From: Crossaster papposus
Taxonomy: Eukaryota; Echinodermata; Asteroidea; Velatida; Solasteridae
Assembly (NCBI GenBank): GCA_037893245.1
Contig: JBAIAA010000597.1
Span: forward strand, 310,001-374,000
DNA: 64,000 nucleotides
Direction: 5' to 3'
Below, piece by piece: positions 61,501-64,000 of this stretch. The stretch's first letter is position 1; each line of letters starts with the position of its first letter. The notes under the pieces are model-generated. The model saw only the letters and a list, made by a program, of their open reading frames with translations, was not told where the DNA came from and did not search any database. Made by a program: the position numbers and the translations under genes.

Positions 61501-64000
61501 CCGCACAAGCCACCCCTAAACCGGTGGCCCAGCTCTGGGCCCAGGTATCAATGTAGCCCCCCCGCCTCTATGCGAAATAGACCCTGGTATTGGTCTTTTC
61601 TGTGAACGAATTCCCCCGAGTTGGAAGCCACGGGTCACCAATTCTTGATTTCCACAATTATTTCTACAATCAGTCCAATGTATAGGCCCCAGGGACCTCT
61701 TATTCAAAATTACCGGAGGGATCACAAAATATTAATGAGCTCGCGCGCAGTCATTTTCACTGATTTAGTCACATGCACCCTTTAATAGCACTTACTGGGG
61801 CCTTTGGTAAGAAAAATGGGACTCAAAACAATGACAATTTACCTAAAATACAGTAACCACTTCAAAAAAATAAATGCGGTGGACTTGCTGTTCTAAAATG
61901 GCGCGTAAAATGGCGCGCTACAGTTTAGTGCGCCGCCATCTTTGATTCATATAGGTTCTACTACACTAAATACGGCGCTCATTGTAACCAACACAAAAAT
62001 TAAAAGAAAGAGCGCCGCCTGGTGACGCTCATGAGTAGAGTGGCCATATTTTTTTTACTGGAAATCAAAGATTAAGACTCCTAGAACAATTTTCTTTTCA
62101 AATTTATAGGGGTTGACCGAATGAATTTTTTTTTATACTCCTCTCCGCACAAACCACCCCTAAACCGGTGGCCCAGCTCTGGGCCCAGGTATCAATGTAG
62201 CCCCCCGCCTCTATGCGAAATAGACCCTGGTATTGGTCTTTTCTGTGAACGAAATCCCCCGAGTTGGAAGCCACGGGTCACCAATTCTTGATTTCCACAA
62301 TTATTTCTACAATCAGTCCAATGTATAGGCCCCAGGGACCTCTTATTCAAAATTACCGGAGGGATCACAAAATATTAATGAGCTCGCGCGCAGTCATTTT
62401 CACTGATTTAGTCACATGCACCCTTTAATAGCACTTACTGGGGCCTTTGGTAAGAAAAATGGGACTCAAAACAATGACAATTTACCTAAAATACAGTAAC
62501 CACTTCAAAAAAAAAATTAATGCGGTGGACTTGCTGTTCTAAAATGGCGCGTAAAATGGCGCGCTACAGTTTAGTGCGCCGCCATCTTTGATTCATATAG
62601 GTTCTACTACACTAAATACGGCGCTCATTGTAACCAACACAAAAATTGAAAGAAAGAGCGCCGCCTGGTGACGCTCATGAGTAGAGTGGCCATATTTTGT
62701 TGACTGGAAATCAAAGATTAAGACTCCTAGAACAATTTTCTTTTCAAATTTATAGGGGTTGACCGAATGAATTTGTTTTTATACTCCTATCCGCACAAGC
62801 CACCCCTAAACCGGTGGCCCAGCTCTGGGCCCAGGTATCAATGTAGCCCCCCCGCCTCTATGCGAAATAGACCCTGGTATTGGTCTTTTCTGTGAACGAA
62901 TTCCCCCGAGTTGGAAGCCACGGGTCACCAATTCTTGATTTCCACAATTATTTCTACAATCAGTCCAATGTATAGGCCCCAGGGACCTCTTATTCAAAAT
63001 TACCGGAGGGATCACAAAATATTAATGAGCTCGCGCGCAGTCATTTTCACTGATTTAGTCACATGCACCCTTTAATAGCACTTACTGGGGCCTTTGGTAA
63101 GAAAAATGGGACTCAAAACAATGACAATTTACCTAAAATACAGTAACCACTTCAAAAAAATAAATGCGGTGGACTTGCTGTTCTAAAATGGCGCGTAAAA
63201 TGGCGCGCTACAGTTTAGTGCGCCGCCATCTTTGATTCATATAGGTTCTACTACACTAAATACGGCGCTCATTGTAACCAACACAAAAATTGAAAGAAAG
63301 AGCGCCGCCTGGTGACGCTCATGAGTAGAGTGGCCATATTTTTTTGACTGGAAATCAAAGATTAAGACTCCTAGAACAATTTTCTTTTCAAATTTATAGG
63401 GGTTGACCGAATGAATTTGTTTTTATACTCCTATCCGCACAAGCCACCCCTAAACCGGTGGCCCAGCTCTGGGCCCAGGTATCAATGTAGCCCCCCCGCC
63501 TCTATGCGAAATAGACCCTGGTATTGGTCTTTTCTGTGAACGAATTCCCCCGAGTTGGAAGCCACGGGTCACCAATTCTTGATTTCCACAATTATTTCTA
63601 CAATCAGTCCAATGTATAGGCCCCAGGGACCTCTTATTCAAAATTACCGGAGGGATCACAAAATATTAATGAGCTCGCGCGCAGTCATTTTCACTGATTT
63701 AGTCACATGCACCCTTTAATAGCACTTACTGGGGCCTTTGGTAAGAAAAATGGGACTCAAAACAATGACAATTTACCTAAAATACAGTAACCACTTCAAA
63801 AAAATAAATGCGGTGGACTTGCTGTTCTAAAATGGCGCGTAAAATGGCGCGCTACAGTTTAGTGCGCCGCCATCTTTGATTCATATAGGTTCTACTACAC
63901 TAAATACGGCGCTCATTGTAACCAACACAAAAATTGAAAGAAAGAGCGCCGCCTGGTGACGCTCATGAGTAGAGTGGCCATATTTTGTTGACTGGAAATC

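Larger units (their letters stand above)
22078..64000 (+). repeat. Satellite array, 65 full units of 643-646 bp, higher-order organised
   Basis: Unbroken head-to-tail tandem array, counted from CTCATGAG at each unit start, running off the right edge. Type A (33 units) has AATTTGTTTTT, AAGCCACC, AACCGG and GAATTC; type B (32 units) has a long T run, AAACCACC, mostly AACTGG, and GAAATC. Lengths: A 644, B with seven C 644, B with six C 643 or 646 depending on the A run. In order the units read BBABABABABABABABBABABAABABABABBABABABBAABABABABABABABAABAABABABAA. Type A and B units look nearly identical within class by eye, so the array is recently homogenised. No other element interrupts it. This is non-coding satellite DNA; a centromeric, pericentromeric or subtelomeric site cannot be told from sequence. 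Confidence 0.97.

Noticed and set aside
22078-64000. CRISPR-like or rDNA-like array
   Set aside because: Units are 644 bp with no spacer/repeat alternation of CRISPR size and no rRNA, 5S or tRNA sequence; the host is a eukaryote.
22078-64000. tRNA-derived or Pol III promoter in the satellite unit
   Set aside because: I looked for A and B boxes (GGTTCNANNCC) and found none in the unit.

Overview
This is eukaryotic, almost certainly metazoan, DNA. It contains no convincing host protein-coding gene. The mix of elements (a CR1/L2-like LINE, a BEL/Pao LTR element, a Ty3/Gypsy remnant, a mariner-like element, a THAP-domain DDE transposon and several palindromic MITEs) and the ACATGTAC-rich stretches suggest a marine invertebrate, perhaps an amphioxus, hemichordate or echinoderm. 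The species cannot be fixed from sequence alone.

Bases 1-22,077 are a dense transposon graveyard. From left to right it holds: a palindromic MITE-like copy (about 388-612); a mariner-like element (1171-2591) whose two terminal inverted repeats have each been hit by a smaller element; low-complexity DNA; a 5'-truncated LINE (about 3800-5714); a TA-flanked hairpin MITE (5821-5984); a young, nearly whole BEL/Pao element on the minus strand with 1.18-kb LTRs and a perfect 5-bp target duplication (6260-14273); a 293-bp tandem repeat (three copies) split by a 663-bp inverted-repeat element (14494-15972); an old Ty3/Gypsy pol remnant (about 16262-17900); a 280-bp inverted-repeat element (18817-19096); a broken THAP/DDE DNA transposon (about 20098-21651); and a second, truncated copy of the first MITE family (21885-22084).

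Bases 22,078-64,000 (65% of the window) are one uninterrupted satellite array that runs off the right edge. I count 65 full head-to-tail units of 643-646 bp plus a 39-bp start of the next. Units fall into two classes. Type A (33 units) carries an EcoRI GAATTC and AACCGG; type B (32 units) carries GAAATC and usually AACTGG. They mostly alternate, giving a 1287-1290-bp dimer, and one stretch shows a perfect 4511-bp, seven-unit higher-order repeat twice in succession (37,543-46,564). Homotypic neighbours (AA or BB) often coincide with chimeric units, the expected trace of unequal crossover. Every unit I read carries a YY1-like motif and a twin TAAAATGGCGCG.

The most interesting material is the higher-order structure of this satellite, its conserved motif block, and its left edge, which lies exactly in the arm of a palindromic MITE. 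No database search was possible; family names rest on recognised protein motifs and element ends.
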